Below, piece by piece: positions 55,187 through 63,822 of a stretch of DNA of 64,000 nt. A model generated the notes under the pieces. It did no database searches, was not told the origin of the DNA, and saw nothing but the letters and a program-made list of their open reading frames with translations. This stretch comes from Marinobacter salinus (GTDB lineage Bacteria > Pseudomonadota > Gammaproteobacteria > Pseudomonadales > Oleiphilaceae), in contig NZ_CP017715.1 of NCBI RefSeq assembly GCF_001854125.1, positions 186,001 through 250,000 of the forward strand. Reading direction: 5' to 3'. Position numbers and translations under genes: made by a program. Numbering within the stretch: position 1 is the stretch's first letter; every line of letters begins with the position of its first letter.

Positions 55187-55777
55187 TCACTTGGCGTTTG
55201 CATCTTTATAAAGCGACCGTATGGGTTCGGCGAACAGTTTTCTTACCATCGGTTCGAAATAGGACAGAGGAAGAGTTTCTGCGCCCGGATCAAACGCCGG
55301 CGAGTCGTACTTGCTGACAAATTCGATGGTCCGCATGAAGTGCGGGTGGTCCTTGTAGTTGTCCCGAAGGTTGCGGTCCATACCCAAGTAGTGGAAAAAG
55401 TAGTAGCCCTGGAAAATGGCATGGTGTTTAACCATCCAGTGGTTGGCTTCACTGACAAAGGGCTCCAGCATGACGGCAGCGACGTCCGCGTGATTGTAGG
55501 ATCCGAGGGTGTCGCCGATATCGTGAAGCAGTGCGCACACCACGTACTCGTCATCCTTGCCGTCACGATGGGCCAGGGTGGCCGTTTGCAGGCAGTGCGT
55601 CAGCCGGTCTACCGGGAAACCGCCAAAGTCACCCTCCAGCAGTTTCAGATGATCAAGAATCCGGTCTGGCAGACCCTTGGCAAACTTGCCAAATGAGCGC
55701 GCTATGGTTTGCCAGTCTTCGGCGGTACCGTCTTTCATGTGGGTGAAGTCGGCCTTTGGGATTGTCATGTCATTCAT
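55187..55777 (-). CDS. HD-domain protein (possible PhnZ-like oxygenase)
   Basis: A 196-residue HD-fold metal protein. Metal ligands are visible in THCLQTATLAH, CALLHDIGDTLGSYNHADVAA, the HH pair of MVKHHAIFQGYY and a late Asp in FVSKYDSPAF. The spacing and Gln in HxxQ resemble mixed-valence di-iron HD oxygenases such as PhnZ rather than phosphohydrolases. There are no phosphonate genes nearby. ATG 55777 has GGAAG upstream; the frame back to 55828 is less likely. Confidence 0.8.
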   Translation of the reverse strand: MNDMTIPKADFTHMKDGTAEDWQTIARSFGKFAKGLPDRILDHLKLLEGDFGGFPVDRLTHCLQTATLAHRDGKDDEYVVCALLHDIGDTLGSYNHADVAAVMLEPFVSEANHWMVKHHAIFQGYYFFHYLGMDRNLRDNYKDHPHFMRTIEFVSKYDSPAFDPGAETLPLSYFEPMVRKLFAEPIRSLYKDANAK

Positions 55778-55967
55778 CGTTTTTCTTCCTTCTAGTCCCG
55801 GAAACCCGGATCGATACCTCGTGTCCACGATGCCAGCGGGAATGGGCGCCTCTCTCTGGATTTTGGACTTGTTTTAATGGCTTGTTTAAGCAAGTGTAGG
55901 CAGTTGAACAGGTGCAAGACTGTCAAATCGTTTACATTTCTGGGTGGGTCTTGTCGGATGTCGGGAT

Positions 55968-56405
55968 ATGTCTGAGTTAAAGAAAGTATTGCAGGCCTGC
56001 CCGTTGCTGGGAGGATTGTCGGAAGCGGGCGTCGCAGAAGCAGCGGGCATGGCGCGCTATCCGGAGGCGTATCCGGTGGCCCTTGATCTGGTGAGCCGCC
56101 GTCTGTGGTCGGCCATGTCGATTATTGAGGATGATGCGCTGCGTGGCATTGAGGCGCGTGTCGGTCGTCGCCTGTTGTTTCTGACCCAGATCCAGGGCCA
56201 GGGCCTTAGGGACGCCCCCTCCCAGCCGGTGACCTTTCGGCTGACACGGGAGCATATCGCCAACATGATGGGCATGACCCGTCAGGGTGTGCATCGTGTC
56301 ATCAAAGGTTTCGAGCGGGAGGGGCTGTTGAATCTGGAATATGGCAGGATAACGGTCAACAACCCGCGGGCTCTGCAGGCGTATCTCCGGGCCTTGCCGG
56401 ACTAA
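55968..56405 (+). CDS. Crp/Fnr-family regulator with sensor domain missing
   Basis: 145 residues. The first 30 (VLQACPLLGGLSEAGVAEAA) are the normal start of a Crp/Fnr protein. They then run straight into the end of the sensor domain (YPVALDLVSRRLWSAMSII) and a complete helix-turn-helix (LTREHIANMMGMTRQGVHRV). About 90 residues of cNMP-binding barrel are absent although the frame is kept. It may still dimerise through the central helix and bind DNA without an effector, or be decaying. The start at 55968 is the family-like one; 55944 is also in frame. Confidence 0.75.
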   Translation: MSELKKVLQACPLLGGLSEAGVAEAAGMARYPEAYPVALDLVSRRLWSAMSIIEDDALRGIEARVGRRLLFLTQIQGQGLRDAPSQPVTFRLTREHIANMMGMTRQGVHRVIKGFEREGLLNLEYGRITVNNPRALQAYLRALPD

Positions 56406-56503
56406 CCTGAGCTCCGTGCCATCGAGCGTGCCCTTTGGGCCTTGATCCGGGAATGCATACAGCTTCCCTGAAAAACCATTACTTACTGTGCGAGTACTGA
56501 GCT

Positions 56504-57136
56504 TTGCTGTCACTGAACTGGTCCCTGCTGTCTGTTTTTATTCCCACTTTTTTCGTGGTGTCGATTACCCCGGGTATGTGCATGACACTGGCGCTGTCGA
56601 TGGGTATCACCATAGGTGTTCGCCGGGCGCTCTGGATGATGGCGGGGGAGCTGGTGGGGGTGGCCGTTGTAGCTACGGCTGCGGCCGTTGGTGTGGCGAC
56701 CTTCATGCTGAAGTATCCGACCGCGTTTGCGGTGTTCAAATACGCCGGCGGTGCGTACCTGATCTGGCTGGGTGTTCAGATGTGGCGGTCCAGGGGCAAG
56801 ATGGCCATGGCGGAAAGCGAGGATATGGCCGTGGTACAGGCCTCCCGGAGCCAGCTTGCCATGCAGGGCTTTGTCACCGCTATTGCCAATCCGAAGGGCT
56901 GGGCGTTTTTTGTAGCCCTGCTGCCACCGTTTATTGATGGCCAGCTTCCAATGGGTCCGCAACTGACAGCACTCATAGTGATCATTCTGGCGCTGGAGTT
57001 TCTGTGTCTTCAGTTGTATGCCCATGGCGGACGGGGTCTGCGTAAGTTGCTCCGTCAGGGCGGCGGGGTCCGTACCGTCAATCGCGTCGCTGGCAGCCTC
57101 ATGGTGCTGGTCGGTATATGGCTGGCCCTCGGTTGA
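56504..57136 (+). CDS. LysE/RhtB-family amino-acid exporter
   Basis: A 210-residue membrane protein with six segments. VSITPGMCMTLALSMGITIG, GGAYLIWLGVQMWRS and AIANPKGWAFFVALLPPF are LysE/RhtB motifs. The start is a TTG at 56504 that begins the family N-terminus; a GTG at 56488 is in a different frame. The exported amino acid is unknown. It is convergent with the CocE gene. Confidence 0.88.
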   Translation: MLSLNWSLLSVFIPTFFVVSITPGMCMTLALSMGITIGVRRALWMMAGELVGVAVVATAAAVGVATFMLKYPTAFAVFKYAGGAYLIWLGVQMWRSRGKMAMAESEDMAVVQASRSQLAMQGFVTAIANPKGWAFFVALLPPFIDGQLPMGPQLTALIVIILALEFLCLQLYAHGGRGLRKLLRQGGGVRTVNRVAGSLMVLVGIWLALG

Positions 57137-57151
57137 GAGCCGCCTCCCGCG

Positions 57152-59164
57152 CTAGACCAGGTCACGCCTGATAATGCGGTTCCAGTTTCTGGAGTAAACC
57201 CGTCGCGCGCCCTCATAGGCATCAAGCTCCGCGTCCAGATAAAAATTCTCCTGGTCACAGGTCAGGATGGTTCGGGTGACCGTCCTGATATGCCAGTCTC
57301 CGCGCTGATACCCCCTGGTGCTCAGGGTTTCCCCTTTGACTGAGTCAAAATCATCAGCCTCGTAGCTGTACCACTCACTGACGCTGTGTTCGATGGTCAG
57401 ATCCACGTCTTCCAGATAGTAGATCCCATTGTCATTTATGACCTCCAGCGTCGATGCATCCCGATCAAGTTCACGAATGACTCGCCAGTCGTGATGGCCC
57501 TCCCGGATCTGCCGCTTTGCCCCACTGGCCGTCATCTCGGCATCCGGGAATTGGAGATGCTCCGGTCGCGGTGTCCGCACAGGCAGTACCAGGCGACAGT
57601 TTTCGGTATGTATCTTTAATTGTGTCGACTGTGGAGATGGCCAGGCAAGAGGAAAGTATGAGGTTGAAATGGCGATACGAATCCGGTGTCCGTCGGGAAA
57701 CGTCTGGCCGATGCCATTCAGGTGGATCCTGACACGGTAACGTTGGCCGGGGTTCAGAGGCTCCGGTGAGGAATGACTGTTTCGATGAGTCAGATTAAGC
57801 AAGCCATAGGTTACCCTCGTGACTTTATTATCGGGGCGCATATCCGATAATCGGACAGCCACCATGGCCACGGGCTGTGACGCCGAGAATTCGAGATCGA
57901 CAGCAGGGGCGCCCAGTATTTCCAGCGCCTCTTTGAGAGGTTCGGTGGTAAAGGTCAAGGCGCCTCCGTCTTCTTCCCGCTGATCGTGGGGCAGGTCCGG
58001 CGTATTGCTGTAAGAGCACCACTTCCCGGCGAACAGCCCGTTACTCAGAGGCGATTGCAGTGCCAGTTCTGCGTCGGCCAGGGCTTCGGTCGTCTCGACA
58101 AGCCGGTACGGGGTGAAGTGGTAAATCCTTTCCTGGGCGGTGGCCGGTGGCCAGCTTTGTTCGCTTACCCAGCGACCGAAACGTTGATGGTACGATGTTG
58201 AGGGTGGCATGCTGTCCAGCATCCAGGCCCTTAACATCGGCTCGGCCCCGATTCCGGTTTCTTTGCCCTTCAGCCACTGATCCCACCAGCGCAGGCATTC
58301 TTGCAGGAAGCCGATGGCAGGTCCCGGTACACCGATGTGAGGGTATTTGTGACTCCAGGGCCCAATCAATCCCATACGTTTCCCGGGGAGGTCTTTCAGT
58401 AACCGGAAGACGGCGTTGGAGTACCCGTCGGCCCAGCCACTGACGGCCATCACGGGGACCTTGATCGCCGAGAAATCTTCACAGATTGAGCCATGTCGCC
58501 AGTAATCATCCCGGTGCTGGTGTTGCAGCCAGGTGTCCAGCCACAAACCGCTGTATTCAAGCCGCTGAAACCACATGTCGCGCCAGCAGTCACCAACGAT
58601 CTCAGGGTCAGGGGGCGAGGCATTGTAGGAAAACATGGTGGATGCCCATGACAGATTGTCGCCCAACAAGCAGCCTCCCATGTAATGAACGTCATCGGCG
58701 TATCGGTCGTCGGTAGAACAAACGCTCACAACGGCTTTGAGCTGAGGCGGTTGCATCGCCGCTATCTGCAGTCCGTTGAACCCACCCCAGGAGATGCCGA
58801 TCATTCCCACCTGGCCATTGCACCAGGGTTGCTCCTCGAGCCAGGCCAGGACCGCCGCGCCGTCGTCCAGTTCCTGCTGAAGGTACTCATCCGTCAAGAT
58901 GCCTTCGGAGTCGCCGCTCCCGCGAATGTCGACCCGGATACAGGCATAACCATGGCCGGCAAAGTAGGGGTGCATGGTCTCGTCGCGCAGTCGTGATCCG
59001 TCCCGTTTCCGATAGGGGATATACTCGAAGATGGCGGGTACCGGTTCTTTATCGGCGCTGTCGGGTATCCACAGACGCGCGGCGAGCCGCGTGCCGTCGG
59101 CCATCGGAATCCATTGGTGCTCAACATGGCGGACTCGCTCAGGAAGATCATCGACGGTTTTCAT
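57152..59164 (-). CDS. CocE/NonD-family hydrolase (X-Pro dipeptidyl peptidase S15 type)
   Basis: A 670-residue serine hydrolase. The alpha/beta-hydrolase domain (residues about 15-330) has RVDIRGSGDSEG and the nucleophile elbow GMIGISWGGFNG. A C-terminal galactose-binding-like beta domain (about 370-590) is typical of S15/CocE enzymes. There is no signal peptide, so it is cytoplasmic. ATG 59164 fits the conserved start. It follows the ATP-grasp gene on the same strand after 31 bases, so the two are likely co-transcribed. The substrate could be an amide or ester made by that ligase. Confidence 0.88.
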   Translation of the reverse strand: MKTVDDLPERVRHVEHQWIPMADGTRLAARLWIPDSADKEPVPAIFEYIPYRKRDGSRLRDETMHPYFAGHGYACIRVDIRGSGDSEGILTDEYLQQELDDGAAVLAWLEEQPWCNGQVGMIGISWGGFNGLQIAAMQPPQLKAVVSVCSTDDRYADDVHYMGGCLLGDNLSWASTMFSYNASPPDPEIVGDCWRDMWFQRLEYSGLWLDTWLQHQHRDDYWRHGSICEDFSAIKVPVMAVSGWADGYSNAVFRLLKDLPGKRMGLIGPWSHKYPHIGVPGPAIGFLQECLRWWDQWLKGKETGIGAEPMLRAWMLDSMPPSTSYHQRFGRWVSEQSWPPATAQERIYHFTPYRLVETTEALADAELALQSPLSNGLFAGKWCSYSNTPDLPHDQREEDGGALTFTTEPLKEALEILGAPAVDLEFSASQPVAMVAVRLSDMRPDNKVTRVTYGLLNLTHRNSHSSPEPLNPGQRYRVRIHLNGIGQTFPDGHRIRIAISTSYFPLAWPSPQSTQLKIHTENCRLVLPVRTPRPEHLQFPDAEMTASGAKRQIREGHHDWRVIRELDRDASTLEVINDNGIYYLEDVDLTIEHSVSEWYSYEADDFDSVKGETLSTRGYQRGDWHIRTVTRTILTCDQENFYLDAELDAYEGARRVYSRNWNRIIRRDLV

Positions 59165-59195
59165 GGTGAGTTCCCTGTCAATAATGCACTGTTGT

Positions 59196-60494
59196 TCAGT
59201 CCACGGGCTCAAGCTCTATGCGGATGGCCGTTTTGATCTCGCGGTATTTCCGAAGCAGTTCGCTCTGGCTCCCTGCGCCGATAAATATGACCGCGACTTC
59301 GAAGCTGTAACTGTCCTGTTCTTTCAGGGTCGAGAGCACGTCTCCCCGCTTGACGTGGAGTTTTATATCGACATCCGTAAATTGCCGTTGAAGTTCCTCC
59401 AGTTGTTCCGGACTCGGTGCATGTGTGACCTGAGCATCGTCGTAGACGCGCCACATGAATTTAGCGGCAATCCGGTACTTTCCCTGTCGATATGGGAACG
59501 CCGGCCGCTTACCGAGGGCAAGCTCGATCATTACTTTGTGGTGGGTCTCTCCGTCTACTTTCTGGAACAGGGGGCAGTGGGACCTTGAGATGCGTGTATT
59601 GACCTCGAGAAGCCAGATTCGGTCTCTTCGGCTGTCCCAGTAGTATTCAATGTTGAAGGGACCGTTATCGAAGTCGATGTGCCCGAAAAACTTCTCTGTA
59701 ATCGTAATCATCCGTTGCTGGATGTGGCCCGGGATCGAGGATGGATATTGATAACGGGAAAAGCTGGACCGGTGTTTGCCTTCGCGAATCGAGTCCACGA
59801 CGCCATACACCGTCACTTCGCCTGCGTAAACATACCCCTCAAGTGTGCATTGGCGCCCTTTGGCTATGATGCTTTCTGCAATGCAATGGTTGCCGTCAAC
59901 TGCAGCAACATCGGCTGGTAGCTCGGCAAACTGGAGCAGGTAATTAAAGGGGTTTGCAAAACGGGATATGCCTTCACGAATACGCGCTATGGCATGTTCC
60001 AGCTCTGCGTCATTTCTTACCTTGAACCCGAGGTAAGAAGAGACTGCTTTGACCGGTTTGATCCAGAACGGGTAACTCAGGGTTATTTGTGACCTGAAAT
60101 CATCCGAGAAGGGATCCACCTCGCAGAAGTCGGGAATGCAGTCGGGCACGACCCTGCTCTGCTCCAGACGACTCCAGTATTTGTGTTCGCACTTGAGAAC
60201 TGACTCGAAGCTCGGGGAGGGTAGGTTATAGGGCTTTCGGAGTAGCGGGAGCAGGGTGCTTACAGGAAAGTCCCAGAAACCTACGATCGCATCAACCGGG
60301 CCCTTGAAATCCGCCAGCTTTTTGAGCGCACCGGTGTACAATTTCTGTACCGGAAACTCCGCTCCTGCCCTGACCTCCTTGTAGTCGTACAGTTGATGAA
60401 GCCGATACTGGCCCTGGTCGTCGAGAGCCCGGATCTGAGCGAGGTCGAAATCATCCGTGCCAAAAATGAAAATATTTTTCATTGACGTTTCCAT
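59196..60494 (-). CDS. ATP-grasp family ligase
   Basis: About 432 residues. The ATP-grasp core runs from FESVLKCEHKYWSRLEQ through FWIKPVKAVSS (ATP-binding Lys) to FNIEYYWD and WLLEVNTRISRSH (Mg-binding Glu and Asn). Such enzymes join a carboxylate to an amine via an acyl-phosphate. The carboxylate and amine are unknown. Starts at 60494 or 60482 are both possible. It lies upstream of the CocE hydrolase gene, with no other biosynthetic gene in the same unit. Confidence 0.83.
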   Translation of the reverse strand: METSMKNIFIFGTDDFDLAQIRALDDQGQYRLHQLYDYKEVRAGAEFPVQKLYTGALKKLADFKGPVDAIVGFWDFPVSTLLPLLRKPYNLPSPSFESVLKCEHKYWSRLEQSRVVPDCIPDFCEVDPFSDDFRSQITLSYPFWIKPVKAVSSYLGFKVRNDAELEHAIARIREGISRFANPFNYLLQFAELPADVAAVDGNHCIAESIIAKGRQCTLEGYVYAGEVTVYGVVDSIREGKHRSSFSRYQYPSSIPGHIQQRMITITEKFFGHIDFDNGPFNIEYYWDSRRDRIWLLEVNTRISRSHCPLFQKVDGETHHKVMIELALGKRPAFPYRQGKYRIAAKFMWRVYDDAQVTHAPSPEQLEELQRQFTDVDIKLHVKRGDVLSTLKEQDSYSFEVAVIFIGAGSQSELLRKYREIKTAIRIELEPVD

Positions 60495-60587
60495 GTCTCT
60501 GAAGGCGTGTATTGTTAATTCATAGACGACGTTAGCGACGTGTGTCAATGCGGATTGGGGGGCTCGCAGGAGTACTTCTCAGGTGTT

Positions 60588-61298
60588 TTAGCGGGCGGCG
60601 TACCGTTCGTGCAGGATACCGACTCGATGGACGTAGGCCTTGGTCTCGGCGTAGGGAGGAACGCCATTGTATCGACCGACGGCACCAGGGCCCGCATTGT
60701 AGGCGGCAGTTGCCAGCCGGACGTTACCATCGAACTGCTTCAGCATTTTCGCCAGATAATGAACTCCGCCCCGGATGTTGTCGGCAGCGATCAGTGCGTT
60801 TTCGACACCAAGCTCTCTTGCCGTGCCCGGCATCAGTTGCATCAGGCCCTGGGCGCCTACGGGTGACAGGGCTTTCTCATTAAACGCGGATTCTGCATGA
60901 ATCACTGCCCGGACCAGAGCGGGATCGACACCGAACTCTCGTGCCGCGGTCTTGATTTCATTGCGATAGGGCCGGGTAAACAGTGGAGTCTTGCGCCAAT
61001 CGATACTGGACTCAGGATCACAGGCGTAACACTGGAAGCGGATGACATCGAACTCTGACTCAGCGGGTCGGATACTGCTGTAGGCGACAACTCCGTTGTC
61101 GTCCTTGTAGCGATAGACAGTATCGTCACCACTGGAGGCGCGGGGCTGGGACTCCTCGACGTTGGAGAACTCAATGGTGCCGTCCGCATGCACAATGCGC
61201 TTGATGCTGTCCGCCTGAGCGGAGGAAACAGCGAGCATGAGGCTTCCCAACGCCAGCGAGATGAGTACGATGGCAACCTTTATCTGGCCTGGTCTCAT
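60588..61298 (-). CDS. SLT-type lytic transglycosylase with DUF4124 domain
   Basis: A 236-residue exported murein hydrolase. The signal peptide ends near SSAQA-DS. A DUF4124-like segment follows (KRIVHADGTIEFSNVEE, residues about 33-80). The SLT domain (about 115-230) has the catalytic Glu in VIHAESAFNEKALSPVGAQG and the AYNAGPGAVGRYNGVPPY signature. It cleaves peptidoglycan glycan strands in the periplasm. Confidence 0.9.
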   Translation of the reverse strand: MRPGQIKVAIVLISLALGSLMLAVSSAQADSIKRIVHADGTIEFSNVEESQPRASSGDDTVYRYKDDNGVVAYSSIRPAESEFDVIRFQCYACDPESSIDWRKTPLFTRPYRNEIKTAAREFGVDPALVRAVIHAESAFNEKALSPVGAQGLMQLMPGTARELGVENALIAADNIRGGVHYLAKMLKQFDGNVRLATAAYNAGPGAVGRYNGVPPYAETKAYVHRVGILHERYAAR

Positions 61299-61456
61299 TC
61301 GGTATCCATGCGGTTCCGGTCGACATTCAAGGATTGGTCCGCCAATCCCGTTAGCGGGATTATACTGCTTTACTGAAATCAGGAAACCGAACGATTTGTC
61401 GGAAAACTGTTACTTTTCTGATACTGCTTGCCAGTTCTCATACACCCGGAGGCATT

Positions 61457-61984
61457 ATGTTGTCCTGCTCAGACTCCCGAAACATCGTTTTGATCGGTAT
61501 GCCCGGTAGCGGTAAGAGCACCGTTGGCGTCTTGCTGGCCAAGCGTTTGGGGCTTGGGTTTGTCGATACCGATTTGCTGATTCAGGAAGCGGCCGGCCGA
61601 ACCCTGCAGGATATTGTGGATCATGACGGTTTTCAGGCCCTGAGGCACATCGAGGAGCAGGTGTTGCTGGACCTGAACGTCCGGCACAAGGTGATTAGCA
61701 CCGGCGGCAGTGCGGTATACAGCGCGCGGGCAATGGAGCACCTCAAGGCAAGCGGCGTTGTGGTGTTTCTGGATATCCCCCTTGATCTGGTGATTGAGCG
61801 AATTGGTGATCACAGCATGAGGGGGATATCCCGGCACCCGGATCAATCCCTTGAGGCGCTGTTCGAGGAGCGCTTTACGCTTTACTCCCGGTATGCGGAC
61901 TTTGTCGTCAAGGGCGAGGGTTTGAATCAGGATGAGGTCTGCGAGGCCGTGGTCAAGGGCCTTTGCCCGGATCCGGTTCGGTAG
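61457..61984 (+). CDS. Shikimate kinase-like P-loop kinase
   Basis: A 175-residue protein of the shikimate kinase family: Walker A in VLIGMPGSGKSTVG, the DTD of FVDTDLLIQEAAGRTL, the Arg of FQALRHIEEQVLL and STGGSAVYS. The canonical GGG of the shikimate site is GGS and the GExxFR motif is GFQALR. It may be a paralogue with a different small-molecule substrate. GGAGG lies upstream of the ATG. Confidence 0.82.
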   Translation: MLSCSDSRNIVLIGMPGSGKSTVGVLLAKRLGLGFVDTDLLIQEAAGRTLQDIVDHDGFQALRHIEEQVLLDLNVRHKVISTGGSAVYSARAMEHLKASGVVVFLDIPLDLVIERIGDHSMRGISRHPDQSLEALFEERFTLYSRYADFVVKGEGLNQDEVCEAVVKGLCPDPVR

Positions 61985-62052
61985 AAATACCGATAGCATC
62001 CTTACCATATCGTCAGTACGGTGCCCGGCCATTTCAAAAACTGGCTGGATTC

Positions 62053-63615
62053 ATGTCCTCAAGTAGTACCACGCTTCCTCTTCAAAATGTCACCGGGTTT
62101 CAGCGCCTGGGCGACCCGGTTGTTCTGGCCCTCACCATGGGTTTCATTCTATTGTTTGTTGGTTGGTCCCTGACGGATGCGGAAGGCTTGGCTGCGGCGA
62201 TTGGCGGAGGCTTTAGCTGGACGGCCAAATACCTCGGTTCGTTCTTTCAGCTTTTGCTGTTGCTCACCTTTTTTATCTCTCTTGGTGTGGCCTTTAGCCG
62301 GGCTGGCACGGCACGCCTGGGCGGCCTGTCCAGTCCCGAGATCAGCACGTTCCGCTGGTTATCGATGATTCTCTGCACCCTGCTGGCGGGTGGCGGTGTC
62401 TTTTTTGCCGCTGGCGAACCGGTGTATCACTTTGTGGTTTCACCACCGGCATTTACCGCCGAGGCAGGCACAGCAGAAGCCGTTGCTCCGGCCATGGCCC
62501 AGTCGTTCATGCACTGGGGGTTCCTGGCCTGGGCGGTTCTGGGGTCACTGACAGCACTGGTTCTCGCCCACGCGCACTATGTTCAGGGCAAACCGCTGCA
62601 GCCGCGAACGCTGCTGTACCCGGTTCTGGGCGAACGGGTGATGACCGGCTGGTTTGGCGGGCTTGTCGATGCGCTATGCGTTATTGCTGTGGTTGCCGGT
62701 ACCGTTGGGCCGATCGGCTTCCTGGCGACCCAGATGAGCTTTGGATTGCACCAGCTCTTTGGTATTGCCGATGAGTTCTCCACCCAACTGGTTATTCTTG
62801 CCCTTCTTGCCGGCGTTTACATGACTTCTGCGGTCAGCGGGATTCACCGTGGCATCCAGATACTCAGTCGCTTTAATGTCATTCTGGCACTGGCGATTGC
62901 TGCGGTTATTTTCGTGTTCGGACCCACGCTGTTCCTGACCAACACCTATCTGTCTTCCATGGGCGAGTATTTGTCCTCGTTCTTCGCGATGGCTACCATA
63001 ACCGCTGACACCGCGCCGGACTGGTGGATGAAGTGGTGGACGGTGTTCTTCTTCGCCTGGTTTATCGGCTACACCCCGCTGATGTCTATTTTTGTGGCAC
63101 GGATTTCCCGGGGGCGCAGCATTCGTGAAACCATTCTGGCGGTTGCGGTACTGGCTCCCGTTGCCACCTCCATCTGGTTCACCCTGCTGGGTGGCTCCGG
63201 GATTTATCACCAGTTGGCAGGTACCTTCGACCTGACCGAGGCGCTCAACAGCTTCTCCTTTGATGTCGCCACCCTGACCGTGGCGGAAGCGTTGCCTGGC
63301 GGCACCATCATGGCGGCTGCCATCCTGTTGCTGACCACGATTTTCGTGGCGACAACCGGGGATTCCATGAGTTATGCCATTGCCACCGTAGGTGCGGGGC
63401 ACGATGAGCCGCATTATCTGGTGCGGGCATTCTGGGGCGGTGCCATGGCGGTGATGGCAGGAATTCTGCTTTATATGGGGGCTGGCCAGATTGGCGTGCT
63501 GCAGCAGTTTATCGTGCTCACGGCCATACCAGTGTCACTGATCATCCTCCCGTCCTTGTGGACCGGCCCGAAAGCCGCGTTGGCGATGGCCCGGTCTCAG
63601 GGTCTGAGTGATTAG
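62053..63615 (+). CDS. BCCT-family transporter
   Basis: A 520-residue secondary transporter for quaternary amines or related compounds (betaine, choline, carnitine, DMSP). Twelve segments are visible, with the BCCT signature in PDWWMKWWTVFFFAWFIGYT and PLMSIFVARISRGRSIRE. The periplasmic and cytoplasmic tails are short, so osmosensing tail domains are absent. The ATG at 62053 is taken as the start; the frame opens inside the preceding kinase gene. Confidence 0.9.
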   Translation: MSSSSTTLPLQNVTGFQRLGDPVVLALTMGFILLFVGWSLTDAEGLAAAIGGGFSWTAKYLGSFFQLLLLLTFFISLGVAFSRAGTARLGGLSSPEISTFRWLSMILCTLLAGGGVFFAAGEPVYHFVVSPPAFTAEAGTAEAVAPAMAQSFMHWGFLAWAVLGSLTALVLAHAHYVQGKPLQPRTLLYPVLGERVMTGWFGGLVDALCVIAVVAGTVGPIGFLATQMSFGLHQLFGIADEFSTQLVILALLAGVYMTSAVSGIHRGIQILSRFNVILALAIAAVIFVFGPTLFLTNTYLSSMGEYLSSFFAMATITADTAPDWWMKWWTVFFFAWFIGYTPLMSIFVARISRGRSIRETILAVAVLAPVATSIWFTLLGGSGIYHQLAGTFDLTEALNSFSFDVATLTVAEALPGGTIMAAAILLLTTIFVATTGDSMSYAIATVGAGHDEPHYLVRAFWGGAMAVMAGILLYMGAGQIGVLQQFIVLTAIPVSLIILPSLWTGPKAALAMARSQGLSD

Positions 63616-63822
63616 AAATGTTTTGCCGTACAGGGCACAGGCTCCGATGATTCTCAAACCCATCGCTGTGAAATGTCGGGTGATGGCGTCGGGAGATTGC
63701 GTTCAAGCTGCTGTTTTAAAAGTCTTTCTGTAATTCGATTAAGCTCTGGTTAAGGTTCGCTAAGGTGCATGTGACCGGGAAGTGGTGCTATTGTCAGGGA
63801 AATCGTGCCGGAGCATTGAAAG

